A stretch of 64,000 bases of DNA from an uncultured Bacteroides sp. GTDB taxonomy: Bacteria > Bacteroidota > Bacteroidia > Bacteroidales > Bacteroidaceae. Below, piece after piece: positions 25,209 through 31,609 of the stretch. Position 1 is the first letter of the stretch. Each line of letters opens with the position of its first letter. The notes beneath the pieces are model-generated. The model made no database searches, had not been told where the DNA came from, and was given only the letters and a program-made list of their open reading frames with translations. The position numbers were made by a program, and so were the translations under genes. The stretch lies in contig USLU01000013.1 of the NCBI GenBank assembly GCA_900555635.1, forward strand, positions 39,735-103,734. The letters run 5' to 3'.

Positions 25209-25499
25209 ATGGAAACAAAACTAAGTATCACAGAAAAAGAAGTACCACAAGCGGTGGCGTTTTTACTTCAAGAAGTTAGAGAATTGAAAGAAGTTATTAA
25301 CGGCAAGGGGTGCACAGAGCGTGTGCCAATAGGAATTAAAGAGGCGTGTATCATTCTTAGAAAAGCAAAGCCAACTGTGTATAAAATGGCAAAGAGTTGC
25401 GAAATACCATGTTATAAGCAAGGAAAGAAATTATATTTCTACAAAAACGAGCTATTGGAAAGTATTGAAAAAGGGCGAGTTTTACACAAATGCAATTAA
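25209..25499 (+). CDS. Small helix-turn-helix protein (excisionase/HTH_17 type)
   Basis: A 96-residue protein with an N-terminal coiled-coil-like helix (EVPQAVAFLLQEVRELKEVI) and a MerR/excisionase-like winged helix at about 42-90 (IGIKEACIILRKAKPTVYKMAKSCEIPCYKQGKKLYFYKNEL). This layout is standard for Bacteroidales mobile-element DNA-binding proteins next to an integrase. It probably assists excision or controls the element. Starts METK, as do two other small genes of this element. Confidence 0.8.
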   Translation: METKLSITEKEVPQAVAFLLQEVRELKEVINGKGCTERVPIGIKEACIILRKAKPTVYKMAKSCEIPCYKQGKKLYFYKNELLESIEKGRVLHKCN

Positions 25500-25533
25500 C
25501 ATTCAATAAATCAACACAGAATAAAATAGGCTT

Positions 25534-25827
25534 ATGAACTTAGAACAACGATTATCACAGACAGAAGCGGCAACACTGACCGCTAACATTGTATCAAAGG
25601 AAATACTAACCTTTGATGAGGCTTGTATATACATGGGAGTTTCCAAATCCTTTATGTATAAATGCACAAGTACAAACAGAATAGCGCATTTCAAACCAAG
25701 CGGACGAATGATTTATTTCAAGAAAGAAGATTTAACCGCATGGATGCTACAGAACCGTGTGTCTACTTCCGACGAAATCGCAATGAAAGCAACTGCCTAT
25801 ACTATGTCTCATAGGGCAGGCGCATAA
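25534..25827 (+). CDS. Second small helix-turn-helix protein (excisionase/HTH_17 type)
   Basis: A 97-residue paralogue-like neighbour of the preceding gene, with the excisionase-type motif at about 28-72 (LTFDEACIYMGVSKSFMYKCTSTNRIAHFKPSGRMIYFKKEDL). It follows by 34 bases and precedes the replication gene by 18 bases, so the three are likely one transcript. Two such proteins in tandem after int is common in Bacteroides elements of this kind. Confidence 0.8.
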   Translation: MNLEQRLSQTEAATLTANIVSKEILTFDEACIYMGVSKSFMYKCTSTNRIAHFKPSGRMIYFKKEDLTAWMLQNRVSTSDEIAMKATAYTMSHRAGA

Positions 25828-25845
25828 TCACCACACATTTAAGCA

Positions 25846-27012
25846 ATGATAGACGGCATTAATACTGGCTATCTACCATTAGACGCAGACGAATTGTCTG
25901 AGCGGTTAGGCATGGCTTTAAACAGTCGAAGAGTTTGCCATAACTGCAACGGACTGATATTTAACTTTGTCGAACTGGTTGATACAGATACAGGGGAGCT
26001 TCGCAATATGTGCAAGCTACGGGGAAGCGTACACAAGTACGCCAACCGTGGCGCACATAATGCGGACGCATTCCGTATGTCCGATCTATACCGTGTATTC
26101 ATTCAGTTGGAGCAGGATTACGGAATAAAGCCCGATATTACACCGCTACTTAACGTTGAATTTGGTGTTAACCTCAAATTAGCACATAGTCCGCAGCAAG
26201 TAATAAAAGCCGCCCGCTTGTACAAAGGTTTTCAATTCGTCCCGATGAGCAATATAGGCGTTGAGTATAAGGCTGACGCTTTCAGAATTAAGATATACGA
26301 CAAGGAGAAGCAATGTAAACTACATGAGTTTGAAAACGTACTCCGTATTGAAGTAAAGACAGAACAGAACTACCTAAAGAAACGAGGTGTACATGTTCCG
26401 ATGTTGGGCGATTTGTTAAGTACGGATGCTTGGCAGCACTTTGAAACTATCCTATTAGATATTGTCGAGAATATAACATTCGCTGAGGATATACCCTTAG
26501 ACGGACTAACGAAGAAAGAAAGCGATTTATTGGAGCTGTTTACAGGTGACGGCTGGCAAGCACTGGATAAATTCAAACGATACAGGGAAAGAAAGAAGTT
26601 CCAAACATTGATAGGACGTTTGCCTATTACTGGTATAAAAGAGCACCTAAAAAGCCTCATCAAAAGCGAATGCGAACAACTACGAGATATTGAATTTCGC
26701 TACCGAGACGGCAAATTACCTACAGCAAACATCAGAGAAAAAATAAACGAACGCTACAAAACAACATGTAATAAAGATAGAGAAATTGCTACCGAGACGG
26801 CAAATTTCAGAGGTATGTCAAAAGGGCAAAATCGCTACCAAGACGGAACTTGGATAACATCCGTTTCAGTAGCGAAAGTACTAACTACAGACACTATGCC
26901 ATCAATCGACAAAGAGCGGTGTATGAGTAGTGCGAAAATATCAGACATGAAAATTGGTGAGGCAAAAAATAGAGGTAAGCCGCCCGATATTTTGGGAATT
27001 GATGGCAGTTAA
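25846..27012 (+). CDS. Putative replication initiation protein, filamentous-phage gpII/X-like
   Basis: A 388-residue protein that I place, by pattern memory, in the phage/plasmid replication protein family of gene II/X of filamentous phages. The supporting stretches are SVHKYANRGAHNADAF (about 65-80), a central VEYKADAFRIKIYDKEKQCK (about 140-160), and VLRIEVKTEQNYLKKRGVHV (about 165-184), the last being the usual gpX-type core. Such proteins nick a double-stranded origin for rolling-circle replication. A conserved tyrosine pair cannot be assigned by eye. The C-terminal 60 residues are polar and probably disordered. Its presence suggests the excised element replicates. Confidence 0.55.
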   Translation: MIDGINTGYLPLDADELSERLGMALNSRRVCHNCNGLIFNFVELVDTDTGELRNMCKLRGSVHKYANRGAHNADAFRMSDLYRVFIQLEQDYGIKPDITPLLNVEFGVNLKLAHSPQQVIKAARLYKGFQFVPMSNIGVEYKADAFRIKIYDKEKQCKLHEFENVLRIEVKTEQNYLKKRGVHVPMLGDLLSTDAWQHFETILLDIVENITFAEDIPLDGLTKKESDLLELFTGDGWQALDKFKRYRERKKFQTLIGRLPITGIKEHLKSLIKSECEQLRDIEFRYRDGKLPTANIREKINERYKTTCNKDREIATETANFRGMSKGQNRYQDGTWITSVSVAKVLTTDTMPSIDKERCMSSAKISDMKIGEAKNRGKPPDILGIDGS

Positions 27013-27064
27013 TGGAATTGCCAATATTTCAAAATCGAATAATAACACAAAAATAATCTTCATT

Positions 27065-27415
27065 ATGACAGAACAAGAAAAAGCAGACAGAAAAGCAGAG
27101 CGAAAAGCCTCCAAGTGGGCGGCTTTGGGCGGTGAACCTAGAAAGGTCGTAGCAAGAATAGACCCGATACAGTTTAACCGTCTTGTTACAATTCGGGATA
27201 AATACGGCTTTAGCTCCAATTACGAAATAATACAGTACCTCGTAGGTGCTTTTCTTCGTGTTGCTGACCCCGATAACGACACAAGCGTAGAACCCGTACC
27301 GGAAGAAATAGAAATGATGTTCGAGAACTTTTCAGAAAGCGAGAAGCATTTCGAGTATGTAAAGCCGAAACGGTCTATAAATCAAGCGTCTTTAAACAGT
27401 AATAGAAACAATTAA
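27065..27415 (+). CDS. Small DNA-binding-like protein (ribbon-helix-helix type), unknown role
   Basis: A 116-residue protein with a strongly basic N-terminus (EKADRKAERKASKW), a possible ribbon-helix-helix stretch (KVVARIDPIQFNRLVTIRDK then GFSSNYEIIQYLVGAFLRVA at about 26-66) and an acidic tail. I use the ATG at 27065; the frame is open further upstream, overlapping the replication gene spacer. The place after the replication gene suggests a role in replication or copy control. Not recognised further. Confidence 0.6.
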   Translation: MTEQEKADRKAERKASKWAALGGEPRKVVARIDPIQFNRLVTIRDKYGFSSNYEIIQYLVGAFLRVADPDNDTSVEPVPEEIEMMFENFSESEKHFEYVKPKRSINQASLNSNRNN

Positions 27416-27427
27416 AACATCAACACA

Positions 27428-28225
27428 ATGAATGAGATTAGAGTTTTCCAAAACACGCAATTCGGCAACGTAAGAGTTGCTATCAATGAGAGTAACGAAC
27501 CGTTTTTCTGTTTGACGGATGTAGCAAAAGCCTTAGGATATACCAATCCTCAAAAGGCTATAAGAGATCATTGTAAGGGGGTGAACGAAATGAACACCCC
27601 CACCATGAACCAGTATGGAGCAAATGTAATACAAAGCATGAAGTATGGAAGAGAAAGCGAGGTGTACCGTCTGATTATGAAATCACAGTTGCCTAATGCT
27701 GAAAGATTTCAAGATTGGGTTTGTGATGAGGTCTTGCCATCCATTCGCAAACATGGTGCATACATGACTGGCGAAACACTGGCGAAGATGTTGCAGAACC
27801 CCGATAGTTTAATAGAGCTACTTACAGCCTTGAAATCGGAACAAGAACGTAATGCAACCCTTTCTATTCAGAATGCCATAAACATCCAAAATATCGAAGC
27901 CATGAAGCCCAAGGCGGCATACTATGATATAGTTCTGCAATCAGATACGCTTATTCCGGTGGATATTATAGCAGCACGCCTTGGTATTAGTGCGATCAAG
28001 CTAAACAAATTCCTTTGCGAATTGGGCATACAGTACAAGCGAGGAGATGCGTATGTACTTGGCAGCAACATGAGAGGAAAAGGATTTGAAGGCTATAAAA
28101 CGCATTATTATAACGATCTGAATACTGGTAAGGTCAAGACTAAACAGCACATGTACTGGACGGAAAAGGGTGCTAATTTCATTATCAATTTCTACAAATC
28201 AATCACATCTAAAACATTGAATTAA
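27428..28225 (+). CDS. Bro-N domain phage antirepressor with C-terminal KilA-type domain
   Basis: A 265-residue protein with an N-terminal Bro-N domain (about 5-110, GNVRVAINESNEPFFCLTDVAKALGYTNPQKAI and the GRESEVYRLIMKSQLPNAERFQDWVCDEVLPSIRKHG stretch) and a C-terminal ANT/KilAC-like domain (about 150-255, ending YWTEKGANFIINF). Phage antirepressors of this build counteract CI-type repressors or switch development. Together with the repressor at 29436 it suggests a lysogeny-like control circuit in this element. It starts 12 bases after the preceding stop. Confidence 0.92.
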   Translation: MNEIRVFQNTQFGNVRVAINESNEPFFCLTDVAKALGYTNPQKAIRDHCKGVNEMNTPTMNQYGANVIQSMKYGRESEVYRLIMKSQLPNAERFQDWVCDEVLPSIRKHGAYMTGETLAKMLQNPDSLIELLTALKSEQERNATLSIQNAINIQNIEAMKPKAAYYDIVLQSDTLIPVDIIAARLGISAIKLNKFLCELGIQYKRGDAYVLGSNMRGKGFEGYKTHYYNDLNTGKVKTKQHMYWTEKGANFIINFYKSITSKTLN

Positions 28226-28851
28226 AAGATGAAAGCAGCAAATTACGCCTTCCCCCCCCAACGCTCCCCCACCATTTCTAAAAACCTTGCGCATGTAAAA
28301 ACTAGGGGGAGTGGGTTTAAGCACCCCTACCCCCTTCTTTAAAAAAGCCGCCCCCTTACCTGATCGAAGCGATTTCATTCAGTCGGGCGGCAAACGGTTT
28401 CACATGCGGCGATGGCAGATTTCAAACTTTGCAAGTTTATCGCTTTCGGTAGTTTTTTGGTTAATGTTCGGTTTCTACTTGGTTATTGTTTGGTTTCTAT
28501 TTGGTTATAGCCCGGTTATTTTGGGGGATATTTGCCCGGTTATTTGTATCAGTTTATAATAATCCAATGAGATACAGAGTAAATACAAACCCCATAGCGG
28601 TTTATTAGGGGTTTCTTTGGGGTTATTTAGGGGTTTCCTCGCAATTGGTAGATTAGAAACCGAAAGTAACCCACTGGGTTATGTGGGTTACTTTCGGTTA
28701 TCATAGCAAACGTAGCAAATGCTAGCGATGCTAAGCATAACTAACACGTGCTTGATTTGCTAACACATGTTGAAGCCGTCGGACGAAACCAACGGACGCT
28801 AAGGAGTTATTGTATGTTCCGTGCGCATATATGCACTAGTTAGCACCTGCC
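28226..28851. other. Repeat-rich non-coding region, candidate replication origin or transfer origin
   Basis: 626 bases with no credible gene between convergent genes. It holds poly-C/poly-G tracts with an imperfect hairpin (about 28303-28333), two 22-base tandem units beginning GGTTTCTA (28470-28513) within a longer GGTTA-rich stretch to about 28544, then AGGGGTTTC-type repeats (28607-28637), a perfect 17-bp hairpin (28658-28699) and CTAACACG/ATG direct repeats (28741-28750, 28760-28769). Iterons plus hairpins near a rolling-circle-type replication gene suggest an origin. Confidence 0.5.
28658..28699. repeat. Perfect 17-bp inverted repeat
   Basis: AACCGAAAGTAACCCAC (28658-28674) and its exact complement (28683-28699) enclose the loop TGGGTTAT. 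No T-tract follows on either side, which speaks against an ordinary terminator and for a structural origin element. Confidence 0.8.
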
Positions 28852-29433
28852 TTACTCCTCATCCTTCTTGTAAGCATGAAAGCCGATAGGGTTGCGAGGC
28901 TTATCTGCAATCTTCTTTTGTGCTTGCAGTTCTGCCAAAGCCTTGCTAAGAAGTTCCAGTTGTACCCGGGTGTCGTCGTTGATGTCGTTGTAGTCGGCGA
29001 AGACTTCTTCGATATACTCTTTTAGTTCTTTGACTTCGTTTCGTATCTCTGCAACCTCGTTCACTTGGGGTAAGGCTATCAACTGCCGAACCGCAACGAA
29101 TGCACGCATAATGTTTCTGTTTACCTCTATGGCTGTATCAGAGTTGAGTACGCTACTAAGCATTGCCACACCCAGTTCGGTAAATGCGAAAGGCATATAT
29201 TTAAAGTTGCTACCTCGACCTTTGTTCAAGGTGCCAAAATTGCACCTTGAAAGTTCATCCTTCGTTAGTTCGAACATAAAATCTTCACCCTCAAACCTTT
29301 TTGCATTCCTATTAACGGAACGTTTTAAATATTTGGTTTCAGTACCGTACATTTCCGCTAAGTCAAAATCAAGCATTACCTTGCGACCTCTTATCTCGTA
29401 TATCTTACTTTGTATTATTTGTAGTTCGTTCAT
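28852..29433 (-). CDS. ORF6N-domain DNA-binding protein (KilA-N related)
   Basis: A 193-residue protein with the ORF6N domain at about residues 5-90 (IYEIRGRKVMLDFDLAEMYGTETKYLKRSVNRNAKRF, FMFELTKDELSRCNFGTLN, FAFTELGVAMLSSVLNS), followed by a coiled coil (EVAEIRNEVKELKEYIEEVF) and a basic C-terminus. It is a phage-type antirepressor or regulator. It starts within 3 bases of the stop of the upstream repressor gene, so both are one leftward transcript. The DNA-binding domain assignment is firm; role is inferred. Confidence 0.92.
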   Translation of the reverse strand: MNELQIIQSKIYEIRGRKVMLDFDLAEMYGTETKYLKRSVNRNAKRFEGEDFMFELTKDELSRCNFGTLNKGRGSNFKYMPFAFTELGVAMLSSVLNSDTAIEVNRNIMRAFVAVRQLIALPQVNEVAEIRNEVKELKEYIEEVFADYNDINDDTRVQLELLSKALAELQAQKKIADKPRNPIGFHAYKKDEE

Positions 29434-29435
29434 GG

Positions 29436-29693
29436 CTATTCTGCTTTGATAGTTATTGATTTACCGCAATGAGGGCAGGCAATAGATACAGTATTATTGC
29501 ATGTCTGTATCTCATTAGGCGATGCAAATAATTGCCACATAGGGACGTTCAAAGCCGTTGCTATCTTTTCAAGGGTCGGATATGAAGGACTGACCAACAT
29601 TCGGGAAAGACTTTCACGTGCTATACCTAACTTATCCGCAAGACTTGTTATAGTATAACCTTCTTCTTTGATAACTTCTTTTATTCTATTCAT
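29436..29693 (-). CDS. XRE/CI-type repressor of the element
   Basis: An 85-residue protein with a Cro/CI helix-turn-helix at about residues 5-60 (EVIKEEGYTITSLADKLGIARESLSRML then PSYPTLEKIATALNVPMWQLFAS) and a tail with CPHCGKSITI, a possible metal-binding CxxC knuckle. It faces leftward and heads the ORF6N transcript. Two copies of an 18-base operator-like sequence lie in the divergent region just upstream, one over its own promoter, so it probably represses itself and the rightward genes. Confidence 0.9.
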   Translation of the reverse strand: MNRIKEVIKEEGYTITSLADKLGIARESLSRMLVSPSYPTLEKIATALNVPMWQLFASPNEIQTCNNTVSIACPHCGKSITIKAE

Positions 29694-29709
29694 GTCTTTT
29701 GTTTTTGTG

Positions 29710-29717
29710 CAAAGATA
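29710..29717 (-). promoter_or_regulatory. -7 promoter element of the repressor gene
   Basis: Read on the minus strand this is TATCTTTG, 17 bases before the repressor start. The position where a -33 box would fall overlaps the first operator repeat. Confidence 0.6.
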
Positions 29718-29733
29718 AGTTTATTACAAAATC

Positions 29734-29816
29734 GTGATATATATCAATCACTAAAAATCATTAAATATAACGTTTTTAATCACATAAATATTCATATCGT
29801 GATATATATACCTCAC
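29734..29816. promoter_or_regulatory. Pair of operator-like repeats in the divergent control region
   Basis: Copy 1 (29734-29751) and copy 2 (29799-29816) share GTGATATATAT and end in TCAC; each is flanked by GTGA and TCAC half-sites, as in CI/XRE operators. The spacing of 65 bases between them is about six helical turns. Confidence 0.6.
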
Positions 29817-29846
29817 ATCTGCATCATCATTTAAAACGAAAGCAAT

Positions 29847-30194
29847 ATGAGCCGATACAATTTATCCGAAATAATGAAAGCCGCACACAACATGTACGCC
29901 ACTGGCAAGTACACAACCTTTGCCGATGCACTTCGCAGAAGTTGGAAGGTAGCCAAGAACCGCATAGCGATTAAAGAACGTAGAGAGGCTACCGAGGCTT
30001 ATTTTGCAGCGAAGAAACAAGAACAAGCAGATAATGCGGCATGGTCTGCAAAGGTTGCAGTAATGAACCAAGAACGTTTGAATGAGCGAATGAAAGAGGC
30101 TGCAAAGGTTGAGGCTGAAAGTAAAGCATACGGTTACGGCTTAGGCAATCATTATTCAATGCTTAGCGGTTGGGGTAACTATTGCGGAGATTAA
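29847..30194 (+). CDS. Hypothetical protein, 115 residues
   Basis: A basic, alanine-rich, mainly helical protein. The N-terminal half (NLSEIMKAAHNMYATGKYTTFADALRRSWKVAKNRI) is of a type I have seen in Bacteroides phages and elements, with an ALRRSWKVAK helix. A long Ala/Glu/Lys helix follows (about 45-90) and the tail is Gly/Tyr rich (GYGLGNHYSMLSGWGNY). It is the first gene on the right of the divergent control region, so it should be under the XRE repressor. Function unknown. Confidence 0.75.
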   Translation: MSRYNLSEIMKAAHNMYATGKYTTFADALRRSWKVAKNRIAIKERREATEAYFAAKKQEQADNAAWSAKVAVMNQERLNERMKEAAKVEAESKAYGYGLGNHYSMLSGWGNYCGD

Positions 30195-30232
30195 AGAAAC
30201 GAATTTATCAACATTAAAACTTATATATGATT

Positions 30233-30442
30233 ATGGAAACAAAAGAAGCATTTAGAGCAAAGCAATTAAATGAGTTACTAAAGGAAGCCACACCGAAAGA
30301 GTGGGTTTTTATATTGGCTGATGTCATAGAAGGTTTAGCGTTTGGTATTGACGCCATGCCGGATGGTGCAATAAATAACACGATAAAAGATGCGGTAACA
30401 TTACAAAAGTTCTTTATCAATTTACAAAGAGAAAATAACTAA
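30233..30442 (+). CDS. Hypothetical protein, 69 residues
   Basis: A small, mostly helical protein beginning METKEAFRAKQLNELLKEA, with a hydrophobic middle (WVFILADVIEGLAFGIDAM). I prefer the ATG at 30233 over the one two codons earlier because two other genes of the element also start METK. It lies 38 bases after the previous gene and 4 bases before the next, so it is in the same transcript. No family recognised. Confidence 0.65.
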   Translation: METKEAFRAKQLNELLKEATPKEWVFILADVIEGLAFGIDAMPDGAINNTIKDAVTLQKFFINLQRENN

Positions 30443-30446
30443 AATC

Positions 30447-30773
30447 ATGGAGACAAAGAAAATGAATACAATCGGTAAAATAGCTTTGGCTAACGAACAT
30501 TTAGCAAATGCCATGAGATTAGCGGCTGATTTGCGTGTGGAAATGGATATAATTACGGATGGCGTTTGTGTTAATGAAGCAGGCGTAGTCATGATAGATC
30601 GTACCGAATACCGCAAGGCGTGCGGGAACTTGGATAGTATTATATCTCTGATAGGGCAGTTTACGGGATTATTGGCGGCAGAGGCTGTGTTTGATGATGT
30701 CGAAAAGCGGATGCGTGCCAATAGTGAGAAGTTGACCGAAGCACAGAGACGACGTTTGAATGAATATGTATAA
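30447..30773 (+). CDS. Hypothetical protein, 108 residues
   Basis: A helical, mildly acidic protein starting METKKMNTIGKIALANEHLA. The middle (TDGVCVNEAGVVMIDRTEYRKACGNL) could be a short beta-hairpin, and the last third is amphipathic helix (DDVEKRMRANSEKLTEAQRRRLNEYV). It starts 4 bases after the preceding gene and ends just before a hairpin terminator at 30779. Not recognised. Confidence 0.7.
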   Translation: METKKMNTIGKIALANEHLANAMRLAADLRVEMDIITDGVCVNEAGVVMIDRTEYRKACGNLDSIISLIGQFTGLLAAEAVFDDVEKRMRANSEKLTEAQRRRLNEYV

Positions 30774-30778
30774 GATTA

Positions 30779-30808
30779 GAGAGGCAACCGGAAACGGTGA
30801 GCCTCTTT
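30779..30808 (+). terminator. Hairpin terminator, copy 1 of a repeated hairpin
   Basis: GAGGC (30781-30785) pairs with GCCTC (30801-30805), and ACCG/CGGT form an inner stem capped by a GAAA tetraloop; TTTCC follows. A near-identical hairpin is at 31172-31201. Confidence 0.75.
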
Positions 30809-30851
30809 CCGATAAATGTATGTACCTTTGTCGCTAATAATATTTAAGAAT

Positions 30852-31163
30852 ATGGCTACTAAAAACAAGAAAATAGAAACGAGGTTAGACCCTGATACTT
30901 ATGCAGCGTTAGAAGAACTTTCAGAGCAATACGGAACATCTATTTATAATATGGTGCAAATATGTATAGAACTAAGATTAGCTGGCATGAAAAAGAGTTC
31001 GAAGGTCACAGGGTATAAGTATGTATCATGTGCTGTTAGTGATGATAACTTTGAAAAACTAACCATTGCGGCGAATGAATGGAATATAAATATTCCGTCA
31101 CTTGTATGGAGCAGCATATTATTTACTATGAAAAAGAATTGCCCACAAATAAACTTGGATTAA
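30852..31163 (+). CDS. Hypothetical protein, 103 residues, ribbon-helix-helix-like N-terminus
   Basis: Begins MATKNKKIETRLDPDTYAAL, a pattern typical of ribbon-helix-helix DNA-binding proteins, continued by EELSEQYGTSIYNMVQICIELRLAG; a second similar segment (CAVSDDNFEKLTIAANEWNINIPSLVWSSI) suggests a duplicated fold. I use the ATG at 30852; the frame is open 12 codons upstream. It is bounded on both sides by nearly identical hairpins, like a cassette. It is the last gene of the element before the right attachment site. Confidence 0.7.
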   Translation: MATKNKKIETRLDPDTYAALEELSEQYGTSIYNMVQICIELRLAGMKKSSKVTGYKYVSCAVSDDNFEKLTIAANEWNINIPSLVWSSILFTMKKNCPQINLD

Positions 31164-31171
31164 CAGAGTGA

Positions 31172-31201
31172 GAGAGGCAACCGGAAACGGCGAACCTCTT
31201 T
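31172..31201 (+). terminator. Hairpin terminator, copy 2 of a repeated hairpin
   Basis: GAGG (31174-31177) pairs with CCTC (31195-31198) with the same ACCG-GAAA-CGG inner structure as copy 1, followed by TTTT. Confidence 0.75.
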
Positions 31202-31234
31202 TCTAATTCAGCACCTCAGCGATTAAGACCTATA

Positions 31235-31274
31235 TAGTACACTTTTGTCATATAGTACACTTTTAGTACACTTT
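31235..31274. promoter_or_regulatory. Candidate integrase arm-binding sites, right end
   Basis: Three copies of TAGTACACTTT, at 31235-31245, 31253-31263 and 31264-31274, the last two abutting. They mirror the two copies at the left end. Confidence 0.55.
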
Positions 31275-31285
31275 AAAGAAAGAGA

Positions 31286-31317
31286 AAAGCCTCTTAATCA
31301 CATGATTAAGAGGCTTT
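31286..31317 (-). terminator. tRNA operon terminator carried by the element
   Basis: AAAGCCTCTTAATCA (31286-31300) pairs with TGATTAAGAGGCTTT (31303-31317), followed leftward by TCTCTTTCTTT. It sits immediately after the tRNA-Leu 3' end and replaces the native terminator now at 23643-23675. Confidence 0.8.
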
Positions 31318-31335
31318 CTTGGTACTCGAAGCGGG
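31313..31335. repeat. attR: 23-bp direct repeat in the tRNA-Leu 3' end
   Basis: Identical to 23671-23693. Sixteen of the bases (31320-31335) are the end of the tRNA gene including the CCA complement. Confidence 0.9.
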
Positions 31336-31406
31336 ACTTGAACCCGCACAGCCGCAATGGCCAAAGGATTTTAAGTCCTTCGTGTCTACCATTCCACCAT
31401 TCGAGC
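31320..31406 (-). tRNA. tRNA-Leu(TAA)
   Basis: On the minus strand GCTCGAA (5') pairs with TTCGAGT of the acceptor stem, then A and an encoded CCA. The anticodon stem AAGGA/TCCTT holds the loop CTTAAAA, giving anticodon TAA. A long variable arm is present as expected for leucine. Its 3' end is the integration site of the element and is kept intact. Confidence 0.96.
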
Positions 31407-31420
31407 ATCCTTTCAAAGAG

Positions 31421-31493
31421 AGCGGAAAACGAGACTCGAACTCGCGACCCTAACCTTGGCAAGGTTATGCTCTACCAACTGAGCTATTTCCGC
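31421..31493 (-). tRNA. tRNA-Gly(GCC)
   Basis: Minus strand: GCGGAAA pairs with TTTCCGC; the anticodon loop has GCC flanked by CCTT and AAGG; the T arm contains GTTCGAGT. No CCA is encoded. It lies 14 bases upstream of tRNA-Leu in the same transcript. Confidence 0.95.
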
Positions 31494-31514
31494 AGGTATT
31501 TTGGAGAACGGGTG

Positions 31515-31546
31515 CAAAGATAAAAAGTTTCCTCATTACAGCCAAA
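31515..31546 (-). promoter_or_regulatory. Promoter of the tRNA-Gly/tRNA-Leu operon
   Basis: Minus strand: TTTG (31543-31546), 20 bases, TATCTTTG (31515-31522), an exact Bacteroides housekeeping promoter, ending 21 bases before tRNA-Gly. Confidence 0.8.
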
Positions 31547-31609
31547 CTTTTTAATTGGAAAAGTTAAACTTTATCTGCTTTTATCCCGTAAAACACCAAT
31601 CTCCAACGA

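Larger units (their letters stand above)
23671..31335. mobile_element. Integrated element in tRNA-Leu, about 7.7 kb (satellite or mobilisable island)
   Basis: A 23-bp direct repeat bounds the element, at 23671-23693 and 31313-31335. The right copy covers the 3' end of an intact tRNA-Leu (with CCA) plus seven bases; the left copy is the isolated 3' fragment. Inside are a tyrosine integrase beside the left end, two helix-turn-helix proteins, a gpII/X-like replication protein, a ribbon-helix-helix-like protein, Bro-N and ORF6N proteins, a repressor with operators, a repeat-rich gap and a block of small unknown genes. No virion, terminase, relaxase or type IV secretion genes are visible, so transfer would depend on a helper. 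Confidence 0.88.

Noticed and set aside
28311..28559. 82-codon plus-strand frame in the element's non-coding gap
   Set aside because: It runs through the GGTT-rich tandem repeats and G/C tracts, its translation is a low-complexity hydrophobic string created by the repeats, and nothing upstream looks like a start region.
23671..31335. Integrative conjugative element or complete prophage
   Set aside because: No relaxase, coupling protein, tra gene, terminase, portal, capsid or tail gene can be recognised in 7.7 kb.
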